A DNA stretch of 64,000 bases from Pseudomonas sp. TH15 (GCF_016651105.1 NZ_JAEKEL010000001.1:712001-776000); one strand, 5' to 3'; positions 37,110 to 46,986 are shown, counted from the stretch's first letter. Notes: generated by a model not told the origin, from the sequence alone. Numbers and translations are program-made.

Positions 37110-37775
37110 ATGTCGCGCTACCTTTTTTTATCCCTGCTCGTGTGTTTTTCCACCGTTCAAGCCGCCGAAAAAACCGCTGAGAATGATGCTCACGATCTCG
37201 CTTACAGCTTAGGCGCAAGTCTCGGCGAACGCTTGCGCCAGGAGGTTCCCGACCTGCAACTTCAAGCGCTGATCGAAGGGTTGCAGCAAGCCTATCAAGG
37301 CAAACCCCTGGCGCTCAGCGAAGCACGCATCGAGCAGATTCTGGCCGATCACGAATCGCAGAATGCCGAGCATTCCTCACAACCCTCGAGCGATGCTGCG
37401 ATGGAAAACGAACAACGTTTTCTCACCGCAGAAAAAGCCAAACCGGGTGTGAAGGAATTGGCCGACGGCATCCTGCTGACCGAGTTGACGCCAGGCACTG
37501 GTACCAAGGCGGGCCCCGATGGAAAAGTGCAGGTGCTATATATCGGGCGGTTGCCGGACGGCACCGTGTTCGATCAGAACACTCAGCCGCAGTGGTTCAA
37601 CCTCGACAGCGTGATCGCTGGCTGGCGCACCGCGTTGCAGAACATGCCGGTAGGTGCGAAATGGCGACTGGTGATTCCATCGGATCAAGCGTACGGCGCA
37701 GATGGTGCCGGTGACTTGATCGCACCGTTCACACCGCTGGTGTTTGAAGTGGAATTGCGCGGCGCGACGAGTTGA
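37110..37775 (+). CDS. FKBP-type peptidyl-prolyl cis-trans isomerase
   Basis: 221 aa with a signal peptide (MSRYLFLSLLVCFSTVQAAE), so periplasmic. An N-terminal dimerisation-type helical domain (LAYSLGASLGERLRQE) is followed by an FKBP domain from about residue 115: VQVLYIGRLPDGTVFD, VIAGWRTALQNMPVGAKWRLVIPSDQAYG and TPLVFEVEL, comparable with FklB/Mip. Some pocket residues differ from canonical FKBP (AYGADGAGDLIAP). ATG 37110 has GGAG 7 nt upstream. Divergent from algP, converging with algQ. The P. aeruginosa counterpart sits between algP and algQ. Confidence 0.9.
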   Translation: MSRYLFLSLLVCFSTVQAAEKTAENDAHDLAYSLGASLGERLRQEVPDLQLQALIEGLQQAYQGKPLALSEARIEQILADHESQNAEHSSQPSSDAAMENEQRFLTAEKAKPGVKELADGILLTELTPGTGTKAGPDGKVQVLYIGRLPDGTVFDQNTQPQWFNLDSVIAGWRTALQNMPVGAKWRLVIPSDQAYGADGAGDLIAPFTPLVFEVELRGATS

Positions 37776-37784
37776 GCAGGCAAT

Positions 37785-37818
37785 AAAAAACGGTGCGCTT
37801 TGGGCGCACCGTTTTTTT
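37785..37818. terminator. Bidirectional terminator between FKBP gene and algQ
   Basis: CGGTGCGC and GCGCACCG around TTTGG, flanked by A6 and T7 runs; ends both convergent transcripts. Confidence 0.9.
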
Positions 37819-37832
37819 GATCGGGACCTGGA

Positions 37833-38291
37833 TCAGGCCTGAACCGAATCCTCTTCCTTGTGAGCGGTGTGCAGCACTTCGATCAGACAGTCTTCCAGTT
37901 CGAAGCGTTCGTGCAGCAGGCCACCCAGCTCCTTGAATTTCTCGGCTACGCACTGGCCTGCATCACACAGGTCGTTGAACGCCAGCAGCTTCTCGGTGAT
38001 GACGTCGATGCGCGGATAGATGGTCTCGGCCAACTCCAGACCACGAGTGTCACCAAAGGCCTTGGCTTCACCGGTGAGCTGTTCGTAGATTTCGAAATGC
38101 CCCGCCGATACGTAATCGACCAGCACCCCGCAAAATTCCTGCAACGGCTTGCGGTTCTCGCCCAGAGCTTCAGGCTTCGCGCCGAGAGCATCATAGGCCC
38201 GAACCAGTTCGTGACGCTCCTGCAACCAGCGATCGATCAGCAGATGCACTCCACCCCAGCGTTCCTGAGCATTCTGACAACTTTCGAGCAT
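37833..38291 (-). CDS. algQ: Anti-RNA polymerase sigma-70 factor AlgQ (Rsd family)
   Basis: 152 aa helical protein. [21 protein letters not shown] at the N-terminus and the [19 protein letters not shown] segment are the Rsd/AlgQ hallmarks. AlgQ binds region 4 of the housekeeping sigma factor, freeing core polymerase for alternative sigmas, and in P. aeruginosa it affects alginate, siderophore and virulence genes. Length agrees with the family (about 158 aa). Lies between the FKBP and DsbB-like genes as in P. aeruginosa (PA5255). Confidence 0.94.
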   Translation of the reverse strand: MLESCQNAQERWGGVHLLIDRWLQERHELVRAYDALGAKPEALGENRKPLQEFCGVLVDYVSAGHFEIYEQLTGEAKAFGDTRGLELAETIYPRIDVITEKLLAFNDLCDAGQCVAEKFKELGGLLHERFELEDCLIEVLHTAHKEEDSVQA

Positions 38292-38399
38292 GGTGATCTC
38301 TCTTCCCTATGTGGGTCATGCTGCTCTACACCTGCCGCACTCTTGAGGGTCAAGGATCGGCCAGGCAGAGCGTCATCGAGCAACATAATTCCAATGACA

Positions 38400-38425
38400 C
38401 GTGCGGGCCAGATTATGCCCGCACG
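38400..38425. repeat. 9-bp GC-rich hairpin
   Basis: CGTGCGGGC and GCCCGCACG pair around an 8-nt loop, 45 nt past the stop of the DsbB-like gene. It lacks a T-run, so it is a possible Rho-dependent or imperfect terminator, or a structure in the algQ leader. Confidence 0.45.
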
Positions 38426-38469
38426 ACAATGGCTTCAAGGTACGCAGGAGATAAAGTTCATACAAGTGT

Positions 38470-39021
38470 TTAATCACCCGTCCCGGCCCGGTGCGACGAC
38501 TCGCCGCTGGGCGGTCCCTGACAGGCGATCCAGACGTGGCGCAGTAACTGGTAAATCCCCAGGATCAGCATCGCGACGAAGAACAGCAGACTCCATTCGG
38601 GGATGCTCAGATCAAACAAGGTCCACGAGATCTCGGCGCAGTCGTCAGTGCCCTTGAACAGCCTTTGTACGGCGCAGCCCCAAGGCATACTCCCGAACCA
38701 AGCTTCCAGATTGGGCGAACAGAGCGAGAGTTGTTGCTGCGGATCACTCTGCAACAACACCTGCCGCCACGCCGCGACAGTCCCGCCCAGGCTGGCGGAC
38801 AAACCAAGCAGCCAATAGACGAAAGAACCGAATCGTCGCGGACCATGTACCGAAGCCACCAGGTAAACAACCAGGAGCAGCGCCAGGCAACCGCGCTGCA
38901 ATAAACACAGCCCGCAGGGTTTGAGCCCGACCACATATTCGAGGTAATAGGAAACGCCCAAGGCCAGGGCACCTGCGGTGAAAGCCATGAAAAACAAGGA
39001 GCGTGAGCAGGCCAAAGACAT
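38470..39021 (-). CDS. Disulfide bond formation protein B (DsbB family, DsbH-like)
   Basis: 183 aa, four hydrophobic segments. The first periplasmic loop carries CGLC (in LKPCGLCLLQRG) and the second a cysteine pair in SLCSPNLEAW and DDCAEISW, as needed to pass electrons from DsbA to ubiquinone. In P. aeruginosa the gene at this position (PA5256) is called dsbH, a second DsbB-type protein beside the main DsbB. The C-terminal cytoplasmic tail is short. No other Dsb gene is adjacent. Confidence 0.9.
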   Translation of the reverse strand: MSLACSRSLFFMAFTAGALALGVSYYLEYVVGLKPCGLCLLQRGCLALLLVVYLVASVHGPRRFGSFVYWLLGLSASLGGTVAAWRQVLLQSDPQQQLSLCSPNLEAWFGSMPWGCAVQRLFKGTDDCAEISWTLFDLSIPEWSLLFFVAMLILGIYQLLRHVWIACQGPPSGESSHRAGTGD

Positions 39022-39235
39022 GGCTAATCCGTAACAGTAGAGACAGGCGGTTACGGTAGAGGAAAGCGCGGCAGCCTTTCAAGGCAGGCCGGCACGGACA
39101 CTTCACCAGAGGTGTAGGGAATTCCCGACAGAATAGAGAGGATAAGATGCAGCCCTCGGTAGGACGTTTCCGATACAGGGCTACAAAGGTAAACATCGTG
39201 CGACTGAACACAGCACTTTGTGGAGTGGGAGCTTG

Positions 39236-39330
39236 CCTGTGGCGAGGGAGCTTGCTCCCGTTGGACTGCACAGCAGTCCCTTTTTGAAGGCGCTTCGCAC
39301 CTCAGCGGGAGCAAGCTCCCCCGCCACAGG
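39236..39330. repeat. REP pair, CTGTGGCGAGGGAGC class
   Basis: Inverted copies at 39236-39260 and 39304-39330 between hemY and the DsbB-like gene. The spacer contains a small hairpin (GGACTGCACAGCAGTCC). Confidence 0.85.
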
Positions 39331-39357
39331 TTTATGCCAAATCCTGAATCCTGGATG

Positions 39358-40596
39358 TCAGGCCCGAACAGGTACCGGCAGCGGTGCCGCCAGCAGGCGC
39401 TCGTCCAGCAGGACAAGGCCTTCCTGGAACAGTTGGTTGCTGCGCTCGGTATCGCCCAACTGTGCCAGCAACCTGGCGAGCTCCGCACAGGCTTCCGGGT
39501 TGCGCTGCAGGCGCAGGCTACTTTCCAGATAGTCCCGGGCCTTGCCCCAAAGGCTGCTTTGCAGGCACAGGCGGCCCAAGGTCAACAGCAAGCTCGGGTC
39601 GGCCGGGTGATCCTTGAGCCAGCCCTCGGCGGTTTGCAACTGCCGCGCCGGATCGCTACCGCGTACTAGTCCGTAGAGACGTGCCAGATGACTGTCAAAG
39701 TTGCGCTTGAGCGCCGCACGCAGGATTTCTTCAGCCTCGACCTGAGCGCCCAACTGGCGCAGTTGTTCAGCATAGGCCAGCACCAATTGCGGTTCCTGGC
39801 GCTGAGCATTAGTAAGCTGTTGCCAGGCGCGGGTGAGTGACTGCAACCCGACCGTCCCGTCTTCTTCACCGCGCGCTGCAAGGCTGAGGTTTTGACCCCA
39901 GGCCCGACGCTCCAGCTCAGCCAGTTCGGCGACAGGCAAGACTTTGTCCTTGCGCAGCTCCGGCAGCAGCCGAATGACTGCCGACCAGTCGCCCCGCTGC
40001 TGATGCAGGCGCTGTAGCTGACGCAAAGTCTGCACGTTGTGTGGGTGACGCTCGTGCATGGCTTCCAGCGTCGCCAGGGCGCCTTCGGTATCACCACGGT
40101 CGGTCTGCAATTGCGCGTGACTCAAGGCAATCGCCAACTCGGCCTGGGGCTGGCGCTCGAGGGCGCGCTCCAGCAGGTTGTCGCATTCCTCGTAGTGACC
40201 TTGTTCGTTGGCGGCACGTGCCGCACCGAGGTAGTACAGCAGTGGTTGACGCTCGGCTTCTGCGGCCCGGTACAGATGACGCTGGGCACTGGCCCAACGA
40301 CCTTCGGCGAGGTCCAGCTGGCCATGCTCGATGGCGACTTGCACCCGGCGGCTGCGATTGCGACGGGACCACGGATTGACCACGCCGCTGGAGGTCGTCA
40401 CCAACTCGATCAACGCCTTGATGCCCCAAAACACCAGCCAGAGCACGGCCAGCAAGGCCAGGGTCGCCCACAGACTCGACTCGTAACGGAAGCTCTTGTA
40501 GGCGATCAGCACGTAGCCCGAGTGCTCGGCAATCGCCAACCCCAGCACCCCGGCGGCGGCGATGACCAGAAACACGATCACATAGAGGCGTTTCAT
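39358..40596 (-). CDS. hemY: HemY-type protein (heme-locus TPR membrane protein)
   Basis: 412 aa. Two N-terminal membrane segments (VIVFLVIAAAGVLGLAIAEH and SLWATLALLAVLWLVFWG) flank a short periplasmic loop, followed by a cytoplasmic TPR-rich domain (repeated A-x-x-L-G/A patterns, about 100-400). This is the HemY_N protein of gammaproteobacterial heme operons, unrelated to protoporphyrinogen oxidase HemY of Bacillus. Its role is unproven; an assembly factor for heme enzymes is a common proposal. The ATG overlaps the hemX stop by four bases (ATGA). Confidence 0.9.
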   Translation of the reverse strand: MKRLYVIVFLVIAAAGVLGLAIAEHSGYVLIAYKSFRYESSLWATLALLAVLWLVFWGIKALIELVTTSSGVVNPWSRRNRSRRVQVAIEHGQLDLAEGRWASAQRHLYRAAEAERQPLLYYLGAARAANEQGHYEECDNLLERALERQPQAELAIALSHAQLQTDRGDTEGALATLEAMHERHPHNVQTLRQLQRLHQQRGDWSAVIRLLPELRKDKVLPVAELAELERRAWGQNLSLAARGEEDGTVGLQSLTRAWQQLTNAQRQEPQLVLAYAEQLRQLGAQVEAEEILRAALKRNFDSHLARLYGLVRGSDPARQLQTAEGWLKDHPADPSLLLTLGRLCLQSSLWGKARDYLESSLRLQRNPEACAELARLLAQLGDTERSNQLFQEGLVLLDERLLAAPLPVPVRA

Positions 40597-41735
40597 GGCG
40601 TGGCCTCCTGCGCGGTGTCCGCAGCAGGTTTGGCCAGCGGCTTGATCGAGTCCTCGGCACTGACATTGCGTCGTTCAAGATAGGCCTGGACCGCACTCAA
40701 CGTGCCCGTCAGGTCTGGCGTGACGACCGTAACCGGCTGCGTGCTCAACTCGCCAACCTGCTCAAGCATCACCTTGCTCTGCGGGTTGTCCGCATTGAAG
40801 TTGCCCTTGAGCACGTCCCGCGCTTCGGTCAGCGCCTGGGTATACACCGGCGCCTGACCATTGAGCGCAGCCCACTGCGCCTGCTCCAGCGCCAGACTCA
40901 AGGCCAGACGGACCTGGCTCAAACCCTGCCCGGCCAGCAAAGGACGAACATTCTTTTCAGCGTTGAAGTCAATACGGATGTAACGCGAGATCTCATCCCA
41001 CCATTGCGCCCAACGACTGGCGCCATCGCCATCGGCGGTCAGGCCCAACAGCGATTCGCCACGGTCCTTGTACTCCGGCGCCAGCTCGGTGAGGTTGATC
41101 ACCTGGTCTCGCAAGGCACCCAGTTTCAGGAACAACCCGGTGCGGTCCGGCTGTTCGGTGCTGCGCAAGGCCACCAGGGTCTTGGCCACTTGTTCGCGGG
41201 CGGCAAAGGCGCCGGGGTCGTTCTGTTCGCGGAGAATTTCGTCGGCGCCCTGCACCAGGGCCTGGGCGCTGCTGATGTCCTGCAATGCCGAAAGACGCAG
41301 GCTGGCCAGACGCAGCAAGTGCTCGGCCTCGGCCAGACGCCAATCCTTGCGGCTGGCGCCGAGGACGCTTTCCAGCTTTTGATTCAAGCGTTGTTGATCG
41401 CCTTGCAACTGCGTCACCAGACGACGGCGGTCTTCCAGCTCGTCGGCGGCAGGCAGTTGCTCCAGGCGTGCGGTCAGGCGCTGATCACTGAGTTTCAGGC
41501 TTTGTGCCTGATCGCTCAAGGCCTGGACCTGGCTCAACTGCGCTTGAGTATTGGCTTGCAGGTGACGTACCTGCCAGACACCCCAACCGCCCACGGCGAC
41601 CCCAGCGGCACCCAACAACAGTGCGACGATTGCCAGGCCATTGCCTCGGCGCTGCACAGCAGCAGGTGGTGGTGTTTCAACAGGTGCATCGAGCACCGGC
41701 TGGACGTCATCTTTAGGCAAGGCTGTTTCGCTCAC
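40593..41735 (-). CDS. hemX: HemX family protein (annotated uroporphyrinogen-III C-methyltransferase)
   Basis: 380 aa. A Pro-rich cytoplasmic N-terminus, one membrane segment (GLAIVALLLGAAGVAVGGWGV, about 32-52), a long coiled coil (about 55-130), then a helical periplasmic domain with RLASLRLSALQDISSAQALV and DEISRYIRID. The methyltransferase label is historical; no SAM-binding motif is visible. In E. coli hemX follows hemD in the same operon. Gap to hemD is 16 nt; overlaps hemY. Confidence 0.9.
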   Translation of the reverse strand: MSETALPKDDVQPVLDAPVETPPPAAVQRRGNGLAIVALLLGAAGVAVGGWGVWQVRHLQANTQAQLSQVQALSDQAQSLKLSDQRLTARLEQLPAADELEDRRRLVTQLQGDQQRLNQKLESVLGASRKDWRLAEAEHLLRLASLRLSALQDISSAQALVQGADEILREQNDPGAFAAREQVAKTLVALRSTEQPDRTGLFLKLGALRDQVINLTELAPEYKDRGESLLGLTADGDGASRWAQWWDEISRYIRIDFNAEKNVRPLLAGQGLSQVRLALSLALEQAQWAALNGQAPVYTQALTEARDVLKGNFNADNPQSKVMLEQVGELSTQPVTVVTPDLTGTLSAVQAYLERRNVSAEDSIKPLAKPAADTAQEATP

Positions 41736-41751
41736 GTATCCATCCTTTGCA

Positions 41752-42519
41752 TTAGAGAACGGGTACGGGTTGCTCCCGTAACGCCGTCAGCAAAGCCGCG
41801 GCGTTCGCGCCACGACAATCCACAACTGTTTGAGCCCCGGCGGCACGTGCCAGCTCGGCGACTCTTGGGCTTGGAACAAACAACGGCAACCGCGCCAACC
41901 GTGGCCAGGCATCGCCGGCCAATTGGTGCAGGTGCTCGAAACCCTGTCCACTGCTGACCACCAGTCCGTTCAAGCGTTCCGCTTCGATCCGGTCCGGCAA
42001 CGCAGCCGTCGCATAGTGCGGCAAGCCGCGACGATACAACTCCAGATAATCGACACTAGCACCAAGCTCGCGTAAACGCTCAGCCAGCAACTCGCGCCCG
42101 CCCTCCCCGCGCATGATCAACACTCGCGGATCGGGCCGGGCGATAGCCTCGCGCAACTCGGGAAGTTCAAGCAAGGCTTCGCTGTCATCGCCCTCGGCCG
42201 GGAAACTTACATCCAGGCCGGAAGCCTCTAGGATTTGAGCCGTCGCAACGCCCACGCTGAACCACTTCAACTTCGGTGGCTGCGGCCAACACTGGCCGAG
42301 CAGATCGATGCCGATTCTGGCGGCCGGCTTGCTGACCACAATCACCGCACAGTAGCGATCCAGACCCGCTATCACTGCGCGCATTGTGTCAGAGGGCGCA
42401 ATCGGCTCTATCTCCAAAAGCGGCAGACAACTGCTGAAAACCCCCTGCTCGGCCAACACGCTGCTCAGCGCCGCCGACTCATCTGCGGGGCGCGTCAGCA
42501 GCAGACGCCAGCCGGTCAC
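41752..42519 (-). CDS. hemD: Uroporphyrinogen-III synthase
   Basis: 255 aa. Closes the linear hydroxymethylbilane made by HemC into uroporphyrinogen III with inversion of ring [23 protein letters not shown] at the start and [15 protein letters not shown] and [16 protein letters not shown] segments fit this poorly conserved family; length is normal. Four-base overlap with the hemC stop (ATGA) indicates translational coupling, so HemC and HemD are made together and unstable hydroxymethylbilane can be used at once. Confidence 0.9.
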   Translation of the reverse strand: MTGWRLLLTRPADESAALSSVLAEQGVFSSCLPLLEIEPIAPSDTMRAVIAGLDRYCAVIVVSKPAARIGIDLLGQCWPQPPKLKWFSVGVATAQILEASGLDVSFPAEGDDSEALLELPELREAIARPDPRVLIMRGEGGRELLAERLRELGASVDYLELYRRGLPHYATAALPDRIEAERLNGLVVSSGQGFEHLHQLAGDAWPRLARLPLFVPSPRVAELARAAGAQTVVDCRGANAAALLTALREQPVPVL

Positions 42520-43457
42520 TCGTGACCTGCCTCGCCGTAGACCGCTTTCAAAATGTCGCCGGCGCCCTGGCTCAGCAGATCTTCGGCGACCTGCACACCC
42601 AGCGATTCAGCTTCACTGCGCGGCGCACGGGCCTCGGCGTTAAGCAGCAGGCCACCGCTTGGATCGCCCACCAGCCCACGCAACCAGATTTGATCGCCTT
42701 CAAGCACGGCGTAGCAGGCGATCGGTACCTGGCAGCCACCATTCAGATGTTTGTTCAGGGCACGTTCGGCCGTGACGCGGGTGGCGGTGTCCTGGTGATG
42801 CAGGGGCGCCAGCAAGGCGTGGATTTCGCTATCGACGCTACGGCATTCGATACCGACCGCGCCTTGGCCACCGGCAGGCAGGCTGTCGTCGACGCTGATG
42901 GCCGAGGTGATGCGATCTTCGAAACCCAGGCGAATCAAACCGGCGGCGGCGAGGATGATGGCGTCGTATTCGCCGGCGTCGAGCTTGGCCAGACGCGTGT
43001 TGACGTTACCGCGCAGGAAACGTATTTCCAGGTCCGGACGGCGGGTCAGCAACTGGGCCTGACGGCGTAAGCTGGAGGTGCCGACGATGCGGCCCTGAGG
43101 CAACTCATCCAGGCTGGCGTAGGTGTTGGAAACGAAGGCATCGCGCGGGTCTTCGCGCTCGCAGATGCAGAACAGACCGAGGCCTTCGGGGAAGTCCATC
43201 GGCACGTCTTTCATCGAGTGCACAGCAATGTCGGCTTCGTTTTCCAGCAGCGCGGTTTCCAGTTCCTTGACGAACAGGCCTTTGCCGCCGATTTTCGACA
43301 GTGGCGAGTCGAGCAGCTTGTCGCCGCGACTGACCATGGGCACCAGCGTTACCTGCAAGCCCGGATGGGCTTCTTCCAGGCGAGCTTTAACGTATTCGGC
43401 CTGCCATAGGGCCAGCGCACTTTTACGGGTGGCGATGCGGATTTCGCGAGAGGACAT
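42516..43457 (-). CDS. hemC: Porphobilinogen deaminase (hydroxymethylbilane synthase)
   Basis: 313 aa. Polymerises four porphobilinogens on a dipyrromethane cofactor. [33 protein letters not shown] (with the catalytic aspartate region around VHSMKDVP) and [11 protein letters not shown] are diagnostic. The cofactor-bearing cysteine lies in [13 protein letters not shown]. Length equals E. coli HemC. First gene of hemC-hemD-hemX-hemY, which are overlapping or nearly so. The 138-nt gap from algR may hold a promoter. Confidence 0.96.
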   Translation of the reverse strand: MSSREIRIATRKSALALWQAEYVKARLEEAHPGLQVTLVPMVSRGDKLLDSPLSKIGGKGLFVKELETALLENEADIAVHSMKDVPMDFPEGLGLFCICEREDPRDAFVSNTYASLDELPQGRIVGTSSLRRQAQLLTRRPDLEIRFLRGNVNTRLAKLDAGEYDAIILAAAGLIRLGFEDRITSAISVDDSLPAGGQGAVGIECRSVDSEIHALLAPLHHQDTATRVTAERALNKHLNGGCQVPIACYAVLEGDQIWLRGLVGDPSGGLLLNAEARAPRSEAESLGVQVAEDLLSQGAGDILKAVYGEAGHE

Positions 43458-43595
43458 GGATCAATCCGTACTGAATAGATACGGCGGATAATAACAGCTC
43501 AGTCAAATCCACTTTGACTTGTATCAGGAACTGCACGGCCTCCCTGGCCTTCAACATCCGGCAATTGGGTGTGAAATCCGCCTGTGAGTGGCGGA

Positions 43596-44342
43596 TTAAA
43601 GCTGCTGCATCATTTTGCGCACGCCGGCCACGTGACGGCGGCTGACAATCAGCGCGTCGCCGTTCAGGCCTTTGAGAAACAGCTGGAAATGCCCCAACGG
43701 CGTGCGTTGCAGGCGCTCGATACGTTCGCGGGCAACCAGGGCGTTGCGGTGGATCCGCACGAAACGGTCGCCGAATTCGTCTTCAAGAGCCTTGAGCGGT
43801 TCATCCAGCAGCACTTCGCCGCCTTCGTGGCGCAAGGTCACGTACTTGTGGTCAGCAATGAAATAGACCACCTGCCCCAATGGGATCAGCTCGATGCCTT
43901 TGCGGGTGCGGGCACTGATGTGACTGCGCGGGCCGCTACCTGTTTCGGCAGCCGGGCGAGTCAGGGCGGCAAGCTGGACACGATTGGGGCGCTCGGCCTT
44001 CTTCAAGGCCTCGAGCAATTGCTCGGCGCGCACCGGCTTGACCAGATAACCGACACCGCTGGCCTGCAAGGCCTCCACGGCGAATTCATCGGGACCGGTG
44101 CAAAACACCACAGCTGGCGGTGTTTCGCGCTCGCACAACCGTGCAGCCACTTGCAGACCATCAAGGCCCGGCATGCGGACATCGAGCAGCACGATATCCG
44201 GCTTGTGGCTGTCGATCAGCGCCAACGCCTCTTCGCCGTTCGTGGCGCCGGGCTCCATGACACTGTATCCCTCGAGTTCGCCGACCATTCGGCTCAGGCG
44301 CTCGCGGGCTAGGGGTTCGTCATCAACGATCAGGACATTCAT
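43596..44342 (-). CDS. algR: Alginate/twitching response regulator AlgR (LytTR family)
   Basis: 248 aa, the same length as P. aeruginosa AlgR. A receiver domain (1-120) has acidic residues in VLIVDDEP, the phospho-acceptor Asp in IVLLDVRMPGLDG (about 54) and the conserved Lys in YLVKPV. A LytTR DNA-binding domain (about 140-245) has KYVTLRHEGGEVLLDEPLKALE and FVRIHRNALVARERI. ATG at 44342 overlaps TGA of a remnant of its usual partner algZ. Without a complete cognate kinase next door, phosphorylation may come from elsewhere or AlgR may act unphosphorylated. Confidence 0.95.
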   Translation of the reverse strand: MNVLIVDDEPLARERLSRMVGELEGYSVMEPGATNGEEALALIDSHKPDIVLLDVRMPGLDGLQVAARLCERETPPAVVFCTGPDEFAVEALQASGVGYLVKPVRAEQLLEALKKAERPNRVQLAALTRPAAETGSGPRSHISARTRKGIELIPLGQVVYFIADHKYVTLRHEGGEVLLDEPLKALEDEFGDRFVRIHRNALVARERIERLQRTPLGHFQLFLKGLNGDALIVSRRHVAGVRKMMQQL

Positions 44343-44560
44343 ATTGCGCTGGATTCCTGCGTGAGTCTCGCACAAGGATAGCGTAGACAGGTGAAGTGAC
44401 ATCCGTCACCGCGATCCACGCTAAGACTGGCGCGAGGGCCAAAAAGTGCCGCGAGACCGGCGGCTAAATTTTCATCTGCCGGGCGATTGGCGGCCCGGGC
44501 CCGCGTTGGCGAGGCATCGCCGTAGGGTTTGCTGATACACAATACGAACACCCCCTCTTC
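44339..44560 (-). pseudogene. algZ: Remnant of algZ (fimS) sensor kinase, C-terminal 73 codons
   Basis: An open frame of 73 codons ends in TGA overlapping the algR ATG (ATGA), exactly where algZ ends in P. aeruginosa. The translation contains LAALFGPRASLSVDRGDGCH and YPCARLTQESSAI, which fit the end of a LytS/AlgZ-type histidine-kinase ATPase domain (the RL-x-x-L/xxG-P/A-x-A-x-L pattern). An in-frame TAA lies just upstream at 44561-44563, and no kinase sequence follows before argH at 44803. An intact AlgZ has about 350 residues, so about four fifths is missing. The ATP-binding N and G1 boxes are absent. The identification is by pattern and position, not alignment. Confidence 0.65.
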
Positions 44561-44626
44561 TTATAGTCAGCCGCAGCGTAGAGAAGTGCGCTGTTCCTAC
44601 TGTCCAACTGTAGACGGTTGCCGGCG

Positions 44627-44652
44627 CGATATTGCTCAAATGAAAAATATCG
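44627..44652. repeat. 7-bp inverted repeat in the algR-argH gap
   Basis: CGATATT and AATATCG around a 12-nt spacer, 150 nt before the argH ATG. The rest of 44561-44802 holds no gene I can support; argH transcription should start here. Confidence 0.35.
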
Positions 44653-44802
44653 TTGCGCAATTCCCTCCAGTGTTGCCCCGAGTATGGCCCTGCACATGAG
44701 AAAAAAACGTATCGACCAGTGTCAGCGACAGGATTGGCAACCCTGTTATTATCCGCCACAGCGTTCAACGCCAACTTTCTTCAAGCCGATACGAGCGAAT
44801 TC

Positions 44803-46197
44803 ATGAGCACTGACAAGACCAATCAGTCCTGGGGCGGCCGCTTCAGTGAACCCGTCGACGCCTTCGTCGCCCGCTTCACCGCCTCCGTCACTTTCGACCA
44901 GCGCCTGTATCGCCACGACATCATGGGCTCGATCGCCCACGCCACCATGCTGGCCAAGGTCGGCGTGCTGACCGATGCCGAGCGCGACAGCATCACCGAT
45001 GGCCTGAAGACCATCCAGGGTGAAATCGAGGCCGGCCAGTTCGACTGGCGCATCGACCTCGAAGACGTACACATGAACATCGAGGCGCGCCTGACCGACC
45101 GCATCGGCGTGACCGGTAAAAAGCTGCACACCGGCCGTAGCCGCAACGACCAGGTCGCCACCGACATCCGCCTGTGGCTGCGTGACGAGATCGACCTGAT
45201 TCTGGCCGAAATCACTCGCCTGCAAAAAGGCTTGCTGGAGCAGGCCGAGCGCGAAGCCGGCAGCATCATGCCGGGCTTCACCCACCTGCAAACCGCGCAG
45301 CCGGTGACCTTCGGGCACCACATGCTGGCCTGGTTCGAAATGCTCAGCCGCGACTACGAGCGTCTGGTGGACTGCCGCAAGCGCACCAACCGCATGCCAT
45401 TGGGCAGCGCCGCGCTGGCCGGCACTACTTACCCGATCGACCGTGAGTTCACCGCGCAGTTGCTGGGCTTCGACGCTGTCGGCGGCAACTCCCTGGACAA
45501 CGTCTCCGATCGCGACTTCGCCATCGAGTTCTGCTCCGCCGCGAGCATCGCGATGATGCACTTGTCGCGTTTCTCCGAAGAGCTGGTGCTGTGGACCAGC
45601 GCGCAATTCCAGTTCATCGATCTGCCGGACCGCTTCTGCACCGGCAGCTCGATCATGCCGCAAAAGAAAAACCCGGACGTGCCGGAGCTGGTTCGCGGCA
45701 AGACGGGTCGCGTATTCGGTGCACTGATGGGTCTGCTGACCCTGATGAAAGGCCAGCCATTGGCCTACAACAAGGACAACCAGGAAGATAAAGAGCCGCT
45801 GTTCGACGCCGCCGACACCCTGCGCGACTCGCTGCGAGCCTTTGCCGACATGATCCCGGCGATCAAACCCAAGCACGCAATCATGCGCGAAGCGGCGCTG
45901 CGCGGCTTCTCCACCGCCACTGACCTGGCGGATTACCTGGTGCGCCGCGGCCTGCCGTTCCGTGACTGCCACGAAATCGTTGGCCATGCGGTGAAGTACG
46001 GCGTGGAAAGCGGCAAGGACCTGGCGGAAATGAGCCTGGAAGAGCTGCGCAAGTTCAGCGACCAGATCGATCAGGACGTGTTTGCCGTGCTGACCCTGGA
46101 AGGCTCGGTGAATGCCCGTGACCATATCGGCGGCACTGCGCCGGCGCAGGTCAAGAAAGCAGTGGTTCGCGGCCAGGCGTTGTTAGCTAGCCGTTAA
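44803..46197 (+). CDS. argH: Argininosuccinate lyase
   Basis: 464 aa. Last step of arginine synthesis, splitting argininosuccinate into arginine and fumarate. The superfamily signature [11 protein letters not shown] (about residue 285) with the catalytic serine is present, together with [19 protein letters not shown] and [14 protein letters not shown] 44803 ([14 protein letters not shown]) matches family N-termini and has GAG upstream; an extension starting 50 codons earlier is not supported. Adjacent to algR, as in P. aeruginosa, with the algZ remnant between. Confidence 0.96.
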   Translation: MSTDKTNQSWGGRFSEPVDAFVARFTASVTFDQRLYRHDIMGSIAHATMLAKVGVLTDAERDSITDGLKTIQGEIEAGQFDWRIDLEDVHMNIEARLTDRIGVTGKKLHTGRSRNDQVATDIRLWLRDEIDLILAEITRLQKGLLEQAEREAGSIMPGFTHLQTAQPVTFGHHMLAWFEMLSRDYERLVDCRKRTNRMPLGSAALAGTTYPIDREFTAQLLGFDAVGGNSLDNVSDRDFAIEFCSAASIAMMHLSRFSEELVLWTSAQFQFIDLPDRFCTGSSIMPQKKNPDVPELVRGKTGRVFGALMGLLTLMKGQPLAYNKDNQEDKEPLFDAADTLRDSLRAFADMIPAIKPKHAIMREAALRGFSTATDLADYLVRRGLPFRDCHEIVGHAVKYGVESGKDLAEMSLEELRKFSDQIDQDVFAVLTLEGSVNARDHIGGTAPAQVKKAVVRGQALLASR

Positions 46198-46209
46198 ACC
46201 GCCAAAAGC

Positions 46210-46300
46210 TTCGCGAGCAAGCCCGCTCCCACATTAGTTCGGTGGTGAACACACATGCTGTGTACACCAGATCCAATGTGGGAGCGGGCTTGCCCGCGAA
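46210..46300. repeat. REP pair, GTGGGAGCGGGC class
   Basis: TTCGCGAGCAAGCCCGCTCC at 46210-46229 and the inverted copy at 46277-46300, between the convergent argH and GST genes. Confidence 0.86.
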
Positions 46301-46326
46301 TGCATTCTTGAAGACGCTACAAAAAC

Positions 46327-46986
46327 CTACTTCTTGGACGCGACCATCGCCAAAAACCCTGGCATCGCCGCATCCTTGTCCGCTGCAATCCGCTGTACAT
46401 GCGGGTTCTGCTCCAGACGCTCCAGCAGCGCCTTGGCCGCCGGTATCTCGGCCAACAGATCAATACCGAACAGCTTCTGCCCGACCGCACAGGCCAGCGG
46501 CACGCTGTAGAGGAAATACAAATCCGCAATGCTCAGGCTCTCACCTGCCACGTAAGGGGCGAACTTGGCGTGCCTGCCCAGCGAAGCGAAGCCCAGCAGC
46601 AACTCGGCCTTGGTCTTGTCCTTGATCGCCTCAGGCACGGTCATGCCGAAAAACGCTTCGGGATAACAGGCGCGGCCCGGCAATTCGATGTACAGCTCGA
46701 TTTCCTTGGCCAGCGCCAGCACTCGCGACCGCTCAAAGGGATCGCTCGGCAGCAGCGGCGTGCCTTTCTGGCTTTGTTCGAGGTACTCGAGGATCACACT
46801 GGTTTCGTTGACGAAGCCCTGTTCGACGCCCAGCACCGGAATCTTCCCGCGCGGGCTTATAAGCAGCGCCTCAGGGCTCGGTCCCGGGTAAAACAGGACT
46901 TCTTCAAACGGCAGTCCCTTCTCCAGCAGCGCCAGCTTCACCATGTTGTAGTAGTTGCTGACGGAAAATCCATAAAGCTTGAGCAT
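46327..46986 (-). CDS. Glutathione S-transferase family protein
   Basis: 219 aa. An N-terminal thioredoxin-like domain (LKLYGFSVSNYYNMVKLALLEKGL; SPRGKIPVLGVEQGFVNETSVILEYLE, with the VP cis-proline equivalent in KIPVL and the ES-like NETS glutathione contact) and an all-helical C-terminal domain (GESLSIADLYFLYSVPL N-cap motif). The family conjugates or reduces substrates with glutathione; the specific one is unknown. GGAGG lies 6 nt before ATG 46986; a GTG one codon earlier is possible. Confidence 0.9.
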   Translation of the reverse strand: MLKLYGFSVSNYYNMVKLALLEKGLPFEEVLFYPGPSPEALLISPRGKIPVLGVEQGFVNETSVILEYLEQSQKGTPLLPSDPFERSRVLALAKEIELYIELPGRACYPEAFFGMTVPEAIKDKTKAELLLGFASLGRHAKFAPYVAGESLSIADLYFLYSVPLACAVGQKLFGIDLLAEIPAAKALLERLEQNPHVQRIAADKDAAMPGFLAMVASKK

